Part shown: piece by piece, positions 29,692-37,788 of the stretch
How positions within the stretch are numbered: the stretch's first letter is position 1
Layout: each line of letters starts with the position of its first letter
Origin: Klebsiella quasipneumoniae subsp. quasipneumoniae
GTDB lineage: Bacteria > Pseudomonadota > Gammaproteobacteria > Enterobacterales > Enterobacteriaceae
DNA length: 64,000 bases
Direction of reading: 5' to 3'
Assembly: GCF_020525925.1 (NCBI RefSeq)
Contig: NZ_CP084876.1
Span: 3,410,001 to 3,474,000, forward strand
Program-made: the position numbers and the translations under genes
The notes under the pieces: model-generated
Databases searched by the model: none
What the model saw: only the letters and a program-made list of their open reading frames with translations
What the model was told of the DNA's origin: nothing

Positions 29692-30930
29692 TTAGTCCAT
29701 ACGCTGGGCGCGCTGTAAAACCACCTGCAGCAGCACATTGGCGCCAGCAATCAGGTCTTTGGCCGCACTGTGTTCTTTGACGTTGTGACTGATGCCATCA
29801 ACGCAGGGGACAAAAATCATCCCGGCGGGACATACCGACGCCATAAATTGTGCATCGTGTCCAGCGCCGCTTGGCAAACGTCGGTAACTGAGCGCCTGAC
29901 GCTCCGCCTCGGCTTCCACCGCATTGACGATCTCATCGGCAAAAATGACCGGTTCAAAGCGCACCAGTGAGCGGCTGGTTATCTCCACGCCCTCTTCCTG
30001 CGACGTTTTTGCGACAAATTCTGCCAGTTGCTGCTCCGCCAGACATAAGATCGCATTATCGGTATTGCGAAGATCCACTGACATAACGACATGGTTGGGA
30101 ATGACGTTGATCAGATTTGGCTTCACGCTGAAATGCCCAACGGTAGCTACCTGATCACCACCAAGGCTTAGTGCCAGCTCACGGGCAAAAACAGCGATTT
30201 TCGCAGCCGCCAGCCCGGCATCGCGTCTCATGGACATTGGGGTAGTACCCGCATGATTCGATACGCCTCTCAGGGTAAATTCCTGCCACGAAATACCCTG
30301 TACGCCGGTAACAACGCCAATATCAATTTGCTCTTTATCAAGAATCGGTCCCTGTTCGATATGCAGCTCAACGTAGCTATCTACCGCCATATCTCCCGGC
30401 TGACGTTCGCCCTTATAACCAATGTTACGCAGCGCTTCATCGAGCGTGATACCGTCGAGATCTTTTGCCGCGAGCGCCTGCGCCAACGGATACTCGCCGG
30501 CAAACACCACGCTGCCCATCATATCGGGCTGAAATCGCACCCCCTCCTCGTTAGTAAAGAAGGTTACCGCCAACGGTCGTCGGGGGCGGATCCCGGCATC
30601 CTGGAGGGTGGCAATCACCTCAAGGCCGGCCATAACGCCGTAGTTGCCATCGTATAACCCACCGGTAGCGACGGTATCGATATGTGACCCCATCATCACC
30701 ATCGGCAACGTCTCCTCGCCGTGATAAACACCGGTGACATTACCGATAGCATCAATAGACACACTCAGGCCCAGGGCCTTCATGCGGGCTACAACAAAGT
30801 CCCTGCCGGCTTTATCTTCGGCCGTCGCTGCCAGGCGGCATACGCCGCCGCCTTCCAGCGCACCATATTCGCCAAGCGCATACAGGGAATCGATAAGCCG
30901 TTGGCCGTTAATCTGCAGAAAATGACTCAT
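29692..30930 (-). CDS. M20 N-carbamoyl-amino-acid hydrolase / allantoate amidohydrolase family
   Basis: A 412-residue zinc-dependent amidase of the family that holds allantoate amidohydrolase (AllC), beta-ureidopropionase and L-carbamoylase. Visible motifs in order: GSHIDTV (81-87), YDGNYGV (93-99), TNEEGVRF (126-133), ELHIEQGP (about 188-195), the lid with SNHAGTTPM, GAGHDAQ and DGISHN. These are the full metal- and substrate-binding set. The family removes a carbamoyl (ureido) group as ammonia and CO2, so a ureido amino acid is the expected substrate. It lies 24 bases after the transporter and beside a diaminopropionate lyase, which narrows the likely substrate to a ureido-diaminopropionate; that step is inference. 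Confidence 0.87.
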   Translation of the reverse strand: MSHFLQINGQRLIDSLYALGEYGALEGGGVCRLAATAEDKAGRDFVVARMKALGLSVSIDAIGNVTGVYHGEETLPMVMMGSHIDTVATGGLYDGNYGVMAGLEVIATLQDAGIRPRRPLAVTFFTNEEGVRFQPDMMGSVVFAGEYPLAQALAAKDLDGITLDEALRNIGYKGERQPGDMAVDSYVELHIEQGPILDKEQIDIGVVTGVQGISWQEFTLRGVSNHAGTTPMSMRRDAGLAAAKIAVFARELALSLGGDQVATVGHFSVKPNLINVIPNHVVMSVDLRNTDNAILCLAEQQLAEFVAKTSQEEGVEITSRSLVRFEPVIFADEIVNAVEAEAERQALSYRRLPSGAGHDAQFMASVCPAGMIFVPCVDGISHNVKEHSAAKDLIAGANVLLQVVLQRAQRMD

Positions 30931-30954
30931 AAAACATCTCGCTAGTGATGGTGG

Positions 30955-32244
30955 TTATTGGAACATGCCGTAAAAAATGGCAGAGACGGTGATAAGCCCG
31001 ATCAGGGTGACGAAAACGTTGCTCGCTTTACCGCGCCAGGGGGCAAGCACCGGTAATTTATGAATGGCGTACATAGGCAACAGCAGAAGAATTGCCGCCC
31101 CGGTGGGACCGCTGATGCATTCGATAATACCGAGGATACTGGGGTTCTTGTACGCGGCGAACCAGCAGGTAAACACCATAAACACCAGGATGACCGCGTC
31201 GACGAGGCGAATGCCAGGTTTTTTCCCGCGTGCGGCGGCGGCCTCCAGAATCAGGTCGCGCAGCGATTCATAGGCGCCGATGTAGTGGCCAAGAAATGAT
31301 TTAGTAATAGCGACAAAGGCGATAATCGGCGATAGCCAGGCAATAATCGGTGTATCGTACTGATTGGCCAGATAGGACAAAATCGACAGATTCTGGGCTT
31401 TGGCTTCCGCCAGTTGCTGCGGCGACAGGCTTAACACGCAGCTGAGAACAAAAAACAGCACCACCACCGTCATGAGCAGGATACCGTAGCGCTGGATCTG
31501 CGCGCATTTCCCCTCAGCGAACGCCAGACCGTAACGCTGCTTCTGGCGCACCACCATCGGCGAAATGATGGGATAGTGGTTAAACGACATCACCAGTACC
31601 GGGAAGGTCATCCAGAGGGATAACATGATCCCCTGCCCATCGCCTGTGGCGCTGAAGCTTGCGGTTTGCAAAATTGCGCCGTTCCAGTGCGGAATCAGAA
31701 AAAGTGCCATAAAAATAAGCGAGATAATAAAGGGATAAACCAGGGTGCTCATCACCCGCATTATCAAACGCTGTCCAAAACGGACGATAAACATCAGCCC
31801 GAGGATCAGAACGATGGCCACCAGCGACCGGGGAGGCTCGGCCATTGCCAACTGGTGGGTGATAAAGCTCTGCGCGGTGTTGGTGATTGCCACCGCATAC
31901 ATAATCAGAATGGTATAGACGGCGAAGAAATAGATGACGGTAAACACTTTTCCCGCCAGCGCGCCAAAATGCTCGCCAATAACATCGGTAATACTACTTT
32001 CCGGCGTATTGGAAGAGTAAATGAATCTCGCCAGACCGCGGTGAGCCAGATAAGTAATAGGAAAAGCGAGGACAAAAACAATCAGCAGCGGCCAGAAGCC
32101 GCCAATTCCGGCATTAATCGGCAGAAACAGCACCCCGGCGCCAATTGCGGTACCGAAAAGGCCAAGGACCCAAACGGTATCTTCGCTATGCCACTTTGCG
32201 GGATCGGAACATCCTTTATTGATAATTATATTTTCAGTATTCAT
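30955..32244 (-). CDS. SdaC/TdcC-like amino acid transporter (HAAAP family)
   Basis: A 429-residue inner membrane protein with about eleven spans, clearly related to the serine-proton symporter SdaC. Shared features include GLFGTAIGAGVLFLPINAG near residue 28, VAITNTAQSFITHQL, FNHYPIISP, SCVLSLSPQQLAEAKAQNLS and AITKSFLGHYIGA. It is not the sdaC orthologue, since it sits in a diaminopropionate cluster. I infer that it imports 2,3-diaminopropionate or a small N-substituted derivative, a serine analogue. A 122-base gap with a small hairpin (ACGCG/CGCGT, 32268-32281) separates it from dpaL; an internal promoter there is possible. Confidence 0.88.
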   Translation of the reverse strand: MNTENIIINKGCSDPAKWHSEDTVWVLGLFGTAIGAGVLFLPINAGIGGFWPLLIVFVLAFPITYLAHRGLARFIYSSNTPESSITDVIGEHFGALAGKVFTVIYFFAVYTILIMYAVAITNTAQSFITHQLAMAEPPRSLVAIVLILGLMFIVRFGQRLIMRVMSTLVYPFIISLIFMALFLIPHWNGAILQTASFSATGDGQGIMLSLWMTFPVLVMSFNHYPIISPMVVRQKQRYGLAFAEGKCAQIQRYGILLMTVVVLFFVLSCVLSLSPQQLAEAKAQNLSILSYLANQYDTPIIAWLSPIIAFVAITKSFLGHYIGAYESLRDLILEAAAARGKKPGIRLVDAVILVFMVFTCWFAAYKNPSILGIIECISGPTGAAILLLLPMYAIHKLPVLAPWRGKASNVFVTLIGLITVSAIFYGMFQ

Positions 32245-32366
32245 CGGTCAGGTTCTCTCTGTGCATGACGCGAAAGCGCGTATGTTTTCGTTATGAGTCA
32301 GAACGCTTGTCACACCGAGGGCTCGTAGGGTAGGTAAGATGGCCCCCTTGTTATTGTCGATAGCGC

Positions 32367-33578
32367 TCAACCATTACGTCCAAACCAGACGATGTCTTCA
32401 TAGACATCGGGTGATGTATCTCCTTCCGTGCTGATTAACAGAACCTGTGCATCGGCATTCAGGCGCAGAGATTCGGCAAGCTCGCGATACTCCGGCTGAG
32501 TCATCAGCGCGTAAAGCACGCCAGTGCCGATAGCGCCGGATTCCCCGGAGACAAAAGGTTCGTCAGTACCTGGTCGCGGAGCGGCCAGCAGGCGCATGCC
32601 ATTGGCGGCCAGACAATCGTCGGCGGAAATAAAACAGGTGGCATGGTCGCGGAGCATTGGCCAGCTGGTGATATTAGGTTCACCACAGGCAAGCCCGGCC
32701 ATCAGGGTTGACATATCCCCGCCGACGCTGTGCGGCAGTCCGTCATTAATGGTTGCCGAGCGATACAGGCAGTTCGCCTTGTGCGGCTCAACGATGATGA
32801 TGGTGGGAGCCTGCTGCTGCATCTTTTCGATGAAATATCCCATGATGCTGCCGGCAAACGACCCGACACCGGCTTGTAAAAACAGATGCGTCGGCATCGG
32901 CGCCCCGCTTTCTACCAATTGCTGCCAGATTTCAACAGCGAGGGTCATATAGCCTTGCATGATCCATGTGGGGATCTGCTCGTAGCCCTGCCAGGCGGTA
33001 TCCTGGAGTAATACCCATCCCTGCTCGCGCGCGGTTTTGGCCGCCATCCGAACTGTGTCGTCGTAGTTCAGTTCAGTAATCGTGCATTCGGCGCCATGCC
33101 GGCGAATATTCTGCGCGCGTACCGGTGAGGAGCCCTTTGGCATATACACCACCGCACGCAGCCCAAGCTGCTCAGCCGCCCACGCCACGCCACGTCCATG
33201 GTTACCGTCGGTAGCAGTCACAAATACGATGTCCTTGATACGCGCCTTAATCGCTGGTGAATTAAGCTCGGCAAAGCTCAACGTAGTAATATCTCGCTCA
33301 AGCAGAGCGGCGAGATATTTCCCCATCGCATAAGATCCGCCTAATCCTTTAAACGCATTCAAACCGAATCGCTGGGCTTCATCTTTTATATGGATCGACC
33401 CCAGGCCCAGCCGCTGGCTTAAAAATTCCAGCTTACGCAGCGGCGTGACCCGGTAATCAGGAAATTTTTGATGGAATGCCAGCACTTCGTTCCCCACGCT
33501 TTCATTGAGCAGACTCAAGTCTGCTCCCTGGCCATAGGGCTGCCGCCGGGCGTTGAGTTGAAATTTAATTGTGTCCAC
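32367..33578 (-). CDS. dpaL: 2,3-diaminopropionate ammonia-lyase
   Basis: A 403-residue PLP enzyme of fold type II that converts 2,3-diaminopropionate and water to pyruvate and two ammonia. The PLP Lys77 (FGLNAFKGLGG) stands at the same number as in E. coli YgeX. The catalytic Asp in TATDGNHGRGVAWAA (about residue 124), the Asp in LLQDTAWQGYEQIPTW (about 193) and the phosphate-binding LQAGVGSFAGSIMGY are conserved. Start is GTG at 33578 with AGAGG 10 bases upstream; no ATG fits. It is the first gene of the operon and faces a divergent Lrp-type gene. Confidence 0.92.
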   Translation of the reverse strand: MDTIKFQLNARRQPYGQGADLSLLNESVGNEVLAFHQKFPDYRVTPLRKLEFLSQRLGLGSIHIKDEAQRFGLNAFKGLGGSYAMGKYLAALLERDITTLSFAELNSPAIKARIKDIVFVTATDGNHGRGVAWAAEQLGLRAVVYMPKGSSPVRAQNIRRHGAECTITELNYDDTVRMAAKTAREQGWVLLQDTAWQGYEQIPTWIMQGYMTLAVEIWQQLVESGAPMPTHLFLQAGVGSFAGSIMGYFIEKMQQQAPTIIIVEPHKANCLYRSATINDGLPHSVGGDMSTLMAGLACGEPNITSWPMLRDHATCFISADDCLAANGMRLLAAPRPGTDEPFVSGESGAIGTGVLYALMTQPEYRELAESLRLNADAQVLLISTEGDTSPDVYEDIVWFGRNG

Positions 33579-33886
33579 TATTCAGGCACCTCTATTTTCA
33601 TATCGTCCTGCGACGATAACGTTATTTGCGACCATTCCGCCTAAACGACGGGTGCACGGATCCGTGCGGCCTGAGACAGGACGGTCGCTTTAAATTGGTT
33701 AAGTCAGAGTGTGAGAGGCTTTTTGTCGCGATATGCCGCTTTCCCACTGCCTGTGATGGTACACTGCGCCCGGCGGTTAATTGGCGCAAAGTTGCCCATC
33801 GCGCCGCAATTTTCACTCTGTTTTATCATTCTCACGCAACGACGTTGCATGAGTGAGATTGATCACAGGCTTGCAGGACGAGATAT
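33579..33886. promoter_or_regulatory. Divergent control region between dpaL and the Lrp-type gene
   Basis: This 308-base region has three perfect inverted repeats: TATCGTC-ctgc-GACGATA (33601-33618), the 14-bp palindrome GCACGGATCCGTGC (33654-33667), and GCAAC-gac-GTTGC (33836-33848). The first is 22 bases before the dpaL GTG and the last 38 bases before the regulator ATG, so they are candidate operators. Short open frames on both strands have no likeness to known proteins. No -35/-10 pair could be named with confidence. Confidence 0.6.
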
Positions 33887-34351
33887 ATGATGAAACTTGA
33901 CGCATGGGATAAAAAAATTCTTACGCTCTTGCAGCGTAATAATCGCTTGTCGCAACGGGAGATCGCCGATCGGATCAGCCTGTCTCCTTCGGCAGTCAAT
34001 CGGCGTATCGCTGCACTTGAGGATGCAGGGGTGATTAAAGGCAGTGTTAGCTTAGTGGACGCCAGTAAAGTGGGAAGACCCATCACCATTATGGTGCAGG
34101 TGACCATTGAGAATGAACGTCTCGATCTGCTTGAGGAGGATAAACAGCGTTTCGTAACCTGTCCGCAAGTGCAGCAGGTCTACTATGTCACTGGCGACTT
34201 CGATTTTCTGCTCGTGATCAACGTCCGTGATATGGCGGAATACGAAGCGCTAACCCGTGAACTCTTTTTTGCCTCGGGAAATATCAAGTCTTTCCGGACC
34301 ATCGTGTCGATGCAAAATGCGAAGCAGGAAATGACGGTCATTATCGAGTAA
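33887..34351 (+). CDS. Lrp/AsnC-family transcriptional regulator of the dpaL cluster
   Basis: A 154-residue regulator. An N-terminal helix-turn-helix (about residues 8-52, LSQREIADRISLSPSAVNRR with ALEDAGVI) is followed by the AsnC effector-binding alpha-beta domain (about 70-148, VYYVTGDFDFLLVINVRDMAE). Lrp-type proteins sense an amino acid and often control the gene next to them. Being divergent from dpaL, it probably regulates the cluster in response to diaminopropionate or its precursor; that is inference. Two ATGs in tandem (33887, 33890) are possible starts. It stands 175 bases before asnS. Confidence 0.9.
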   Translation: MMKLDAWDKKILTLLQRNNRLSQREIADRISLSPSAVNRRIAALEDAGVIKGSVSLVDASKVGRPITIMVQVTIENERLDLLEEDKQRFVTCPQVQQVYYVTGDFDFLLVINVRDMAEYEALTRELFFASGNIKSFRTIVSMQNAKQEMTVIIE

Positions 34352-34471
34352 GTCGTGTAAAAGTCGAAATGGGGAGCCAAAGAACGCCCCGGAGGTGTAT
34401 TTATTTCCGAAATCCACCCTTCCCTGTGCGAAATCTACTTGTCTGATGGAAGATGACAGGTAACATAGATA

Positions 34472-34502
34472 TCCCCCCGCTGTAGGGGGAAGAGACTTTT
34501 TT
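34472..34502 (+). terminator. Possible terminator/leader hairpin before asnS
   Basis: TCCCCC (34472-34477) pairs with GGGGGA (34485-34490) over 7 bases, then AGAGAC, then six T (34497-34502). The 6-base gap before the T run is unusual. It may end the Lrp-type transcript or lie in the asnS leader, 24 bases before its start. Confidence 0.4.
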
Positions 34503-34526
34503 ATTGGACTATATAGAGAGATTATT

Positions 34527-35927
34527 ATGAGCGTTGTGCCTGTAGCCGACGTACTCCAGGGCCGCGTTGCCGTTGACAGCGAAGTCACGGTCCGCGGATG
34601 GGTGCGTACCCGCCGAGATTCAAAAGCTGGCTTTTCATTCCTCGCCGTCTATGACGGTTCCTGCTTTGATCCTGTACAGGCCGTTATTAATAATTCTCTG
34701 CCCAATTACAATCAGGAAGTGCTGCGTCTGACCACCGGTTGCTCGGTGATTGTCACCGGTAAAGTCGTGGCTTCCCAGGGCCAGGGTCAAAGCTTTGAGA
34801 TCCAGGCGACCAACGTGGAAGTGACCGGCTGGGTGGAAGATCCGGACACCTACCCGATGGCGGCCAAGCGCCACAGCATCGAGTATCTGCGTGAGGTGGC
34901 CCACCTGCGTCCGCGCACCAACCTGATCGGCGCGGTTGCCCGCGTGCGTCACACTCTGGCGCAGGCGCTGCATCGCTTCTTTGATGAGCAGGGCTTCTTC
35001 TGGGTCTCCACCCCGCTGATTACTGCCTCCGATACCGAAGGCGCCGGCGAAATGTTCCGCGTGTCGACGCTGGATCTGGAAAACCTGCCGCGTAACGATC
35101 AGGGCAAAGTCGATTTCGACAAAGACTTCTTCGGTAAAGAGTCGTTCCTGACCGTTTCCGGCCAGCTGAACGGCGAGACCTATGCCTGCGCGCTGTCGAA
35201 GATTTACACCTTCGGCCCGACCTTCCGTGCGGAAAACTCCAACACCAGCCGCCACCTGGCGGAGTTCTGGATGCTGGAGCCGGAAGTGGCCTTCGCTAAC
35301 CTGAACGATGTTGCCGGCCTGGCGGAAGCGATGCTCAAGTACGTCTTTAAAGCGGTACTGGAAGAGCGCGCGGACGACATGCAGTTCTTCGCCGAGCGCG
35401 TTGATAAAGACGCTATCGACCGTCTGCAGCGCTTTATCACCGCTGATTTTGCGCAGGTGGATTATACCGACGCCGTCACTATTCTGGAAAACTGCGGCAA
35501 GCAGTTCGAGAACCCGGTCTACTGGGGCGTGGATCTCTCCTCCGAGCACGAACGTTACCTGGCTGAAGAACACTTCAAAGCGCCGGTGGTAGTGAAAAAC
35601 TATCCGAAAGATATTAAAGCCTTCTACATGCGCCTTAACGAAGACGGTAAAACCGTCGCGGCAATGGACGTCCTGGCACCGGGTATTGGCGAGATCATCG
35701 GCGGTTCCCAACGTGAAGAGCGCCTCGACGTGCTCGACGCGCGTATGGCCGAGATGGGTCTGAATAAAGAAGACTACTGGTGGTATCGCGACCTGCGCCG
35801 CTACGGCACCGTTCCACACTCCGGCTTTGGCCTGGGCTTCGAACGTCTGATCGCTTACGTGACCGGCGTGCAGAACGTCCGCGATGTCATCCCGTTCCCG
35901 CGGACCCCGCGCAACGCGACATTCTAA
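34527..35927 (+). CDS. asnS: Asparaginyl-tRNA synthetase
   Basis: A 466-residue class IIb synthetase charging tRNA-Asn. An OB-fold anticodon-binding domain spans about residues 18-105. The catalytic domain has motif 2 ([20 protein letters not shown]) and motif 3 ([13 protein letters not shown] near the C-terminus), with the ADP-binding [12 protein letters not shown]. The Asn-type signature fits, with no AspRS insertion domain. Length matches E. coli. A strong terminator follows 22 bases after the stop, so it is probably a single-gene unit. Confidence 0.98.
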   Translation: MSVVPVADVLQGRVAVDSEVTVRGWVRTRRDSKAGFSFLAVYDGSCFDPVQAVINNSLPNYNQEVLRLTTGCSVIVTGKVVASQGQGQSFEIQATNVEVTGWVEDPDTYPMAAKRHSIEYLREVAHLRPRTNLIGAVARVRHTLAQALHRFFDEQGFFWVSTPLITASDTEGAGEMFRVSTLDLENLPRNDQGKVDFDKDFFGKESFLTVSGQLNGETYACALSKIYTFGPTFRAENSNTSRHLAEFWMLEPEVAFANLNDVAGLAEAMLKYVFKAVLEERADDMQFFAERVDKDAIDRLQRFITADFAQVDYTDAVTILENCGKQFENPVYWGVDLSSEHERYLAEEHFKAPVVVKNYPKDIKAFYMRLNEDGKTVAAMDVLAPGIGEIIGGSQREERLDVLDARMAEMGLNKEDYWWYRDLRRYGTVPHSGFGLGFERLIAYVTGVQNVRDVIPFPRTPRNATF

Positions 35928-35948
35928 ATTTTTCTGACATAAACCTGA

Positions 35949-35975
35949 AAGGCCAGCGCAAGCTGGCCTTTTTTT
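35949..35975 (+). terminator. asnS terminator
   Basis: AAGGCCAGC (35949-35957) and GCTGGCCTT (35962-35970) form a perfect 9-bp stem with GCAA tetraloop, followed by T to 35975. Confidence 0.96.
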
Positions 35976-36043
35976 ATGTCAATTACTGTTATCAAAATTC
36001 AACAAACTTAAACATCAAGGCCTCGGATTCACATTTATGTTAC

Positions 36044-36128
36044 GCACTGTTTCGGTGCATCCGGGTGATGCAGATCGCACTTTATGTTCATAACGGAGCA
36101 AACCCTCTGATAAATTTGCTCATTTTTT
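36044..36128 (+). ncRNA. Candidate small RNA or structured leader ending in a terminator
   Basis: Between asnS and ompF, after the asnS terminator, lie TGCATC-cgggt-GATGCA (36056-36072), an overlapping alternative stem GCAC/GTGC (36044-36058), and then GAGCAAA (36096-36102) pairing with TTTGCTC (36115-36121), followed by ATTTTTT (36122-36128). A hairpin plus T-run after structured sequence, with no open frame, is the layout of a small RNA. No clear promoter was found upstream, and I do not recognise the RNA. It could instead be a chance structure in an AT-rich gap. Confidence 0.35.
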
Positions 36129-36206
36129 AACCACACGCCGCACGTCTTGCCAAGACAAAGGCTGAATAAAAAGAAGACGAATTCAACACACAAAATGAGC
36201 AAATTT
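36112..36206. repeat. 15-bp perfect inverted repeat in the asnS-ompF gap
   Basis: AAATTTGCTCATTTT (36112-36126) and its exact reverse complement AAAATGAGCAAATTT (36192-36206) are 65 bases apart. The left arm also forms part of the terminator-like hairpin at 36096-36128, so two folds compete. The function is unknown. Confidence 0.7.
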
Positions 36207-36518
36207 ACGCTTATCCAAATTAATCATAAATAATTCATATAGATAGATATGGGAAGGCGATTTACCTCACCATGTGGAACGGAATTTTGATTAAGTTCAC
36301 AAAGTTCCCATAAATACATATTTAGTTACATGTTTTTTCGTTTTGTTACTCATATAAGATATTAGTAGCATTTTCCGGCTAGCGAAACGTTGTCGCGGAT
36401 GGAAAGATGCCTTCAGACACCAAACTCTCATCAATGGTTCTGTAAGTTTTTATTGACAGAACTTATTGACGGCAGTGGCACGTGTTGATATAAAAAATAT
36501 TAATGAGGGTAATAAATA
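36207..36518 (+). promoter_or_regulatory. ompF promoter and OmpR region
   Basis: AT-rich DNA upstream of ompF. The stretch 36321-36357 (TTTAGTTACATGTTTTTTCG and following TTTTGTTACTCATAT) resembles the OmpR F-boxes, with repeated GTTAC. AAAGAT (36403-36408) inside GGATGGAAAGATGCC matches the E. coli ompF -10 by memory, giving a start near 36415 and a leader of about 100 bases. The leader (CAAACTCTCATCAATGGTTC, then TATTGACAGAACTTATTGAC) is close to the E. coli one, which is the MicF target. IHF control is likely by analogy. Confidence 0.65.
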
Positions 36519-37601
36519 ATGATGAAGCGCAATATTCTGGCAGTGGTGATCCCTGCCCTGCTGGTAGCCGGTGCAGCTAACGCTGCAGAAATCTATAACA
36601 AAAACGGCAACAAACTGGACTTCTACGGAAAAATGGTCGGCGAGCACGTCTGGACCACCAATGGCGACACCAGCAGCGACGATACCACCTACGCCCGTAT
36701 CGGCCTGAAAGGCGAAACCCAGATCAACGATCAGCTGACCGGCTACGGTCAGTGGGAATACAACATGGACGCCTCCAATGTTGAAGGTTCCCAGCCGACG
36801 AAAACCCGTCTGGCGTTCGCAGGTCTGAAAGCGGGCGAGTATGGTTCATTCGACTACGGCCGTAACTACGGCGCGATCTACGACGTCGAAGCAGCAACCG
36901 ATATGCTGGTTGAATGGGGTGGCGACGGTTGGAACTACACCGATAACTACATGACCGGCCGTACCAACGGCGTGGCAACCTACCGTAACTCTGACTTCTT
37001 CGGTCTGGTTGACGGCCTGAGCTTCGCGCTGCAGTACCAGGGTAAAAACGACCACGACCGTTCGATTCACAAGCAGAATGGCGACGGCTTCAGCACCGCG
37101 GCGACCTACGCGTTCGACAACGGTATCGCGCTGTCTGCTGGCTACTCCGGCTCCAACCGCAGCGTAGACCAGAAAGCTGACGGCAATGGCGACAAAGCCG
37201 AAGCCTGGGCAACCTCTGCAAAATATGACGCCAACAATGTCTACGCGGCCGTCATGTACTCCCAGACTTACAACATGACCCCGGAAAACCAGGGTAACTA
37301 CTTCGCTGGCAAAACCCAGAACTTCGAAGCCGTTGTACAGTATCAGTTCGACTTCGGCCTGCGTCCGTCCATCGGCTACGTACAGACCAAAGGCAAAGAC
37401 CTGCAGGCGCGCGGCGGCTTCTCCGGCGGCGATGCGGATCTGGTTAAATACGTCGAAGTGGGTACCTGGTACTACTTCAACAAGAACATGAACGTTTATG
37501 CGGCGTACAAGTTCAACCAACTGGACGACAACGCTTATACGCGTGAAGCTGGCGTAGCGACCGACGACCAGGCGGCCGTGGGTATCGTTTACCAGTTCTA
37601 A
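36519..37601 (+). CDS. ompF: Outer membrane porin OmpF homologue (OmpK35)
   Basis: A 360-residue precursor of a trimeric general porin. The signal peptide is [22 protein letters not shown] and the mature chain starts AEIYNK. The sixteen-strand barrel pattern ends in the terminal Phe (GIVYQF) needed for Bam assembly. Constriction loop L3 is near [20 protein letters not shown]. In Klebsiella this porin is OmpK35, a wide channel for nutrients and beta-lactams whose loss raises resistance. The frame is intact here, with no stop or frameshift. The position between asnS and aspC confirms the ompF locus. A second ATG at 36522 is possible. Confidence 0.96.
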   Translation: MMKRNILAVVIPALLVAGAANAAEIYNKNGNKLDFYGKMVGEHVWTTNGDTSSDDTTYARIGLKGETQINDQLTGYGQWEYNMDASNVEGSQPTKTRLAFAGLKAGEYGSFDYGRNYGAIYDVEAATDMLVEWGGDGWNYTDNYMTGRTNGVATYRNSDFFGLVDGLSFALQYQGKNDHDRSIHKQNGDGFSTAATYAFDNGIALSAGYSGSNRSVDQKADGNGDKAEAWATSAKYDANNVYAAVMYSQTYNMTPENQGNYFAGKTQNFEAVVQYQFDFGLRPSIGYVQTKGKDLQARGGFSGGDADLVKYVEVGTWYYFNKNMNVYAAYKFNQLDDNAYTREAGVATDDQAAVGIVYQF

Positions 37602-37634
37602 TCTGCAGTACACCCCTTCGTGATATGCCTTCAG

Positions 37635-37658
37635 AGCAGGACTTCGGTCCTGCTTTTC
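37635..37658 (+). terminator. ompF terminator
   Basis: AGCAGGAC (37635-37642) and GTCCTGCT (37647-37654) make a perfect 8-bp stem with TTCG loop, followed by the T-rich TTTCTCT. Confidence 0.93.
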
Positions 37659-37788
37659 TCTATTCCTGAGGCAAAGATCGTATCTTTCGAAAACCTTCGC
37701 GCTTTTTATCGCAAACGGTTGGCAATTCGTTGTTCTCCCGTTAACCTGATAGCGGATTTCCCTTCAGTAATCACAATGGAACCTCGTC

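Noticed and set aside
33622..33856. Short frames on both strands in the dpaL-regulator gap
   Set aside because: They overlap the candidate operators and have no protein likeness or ribosome site.
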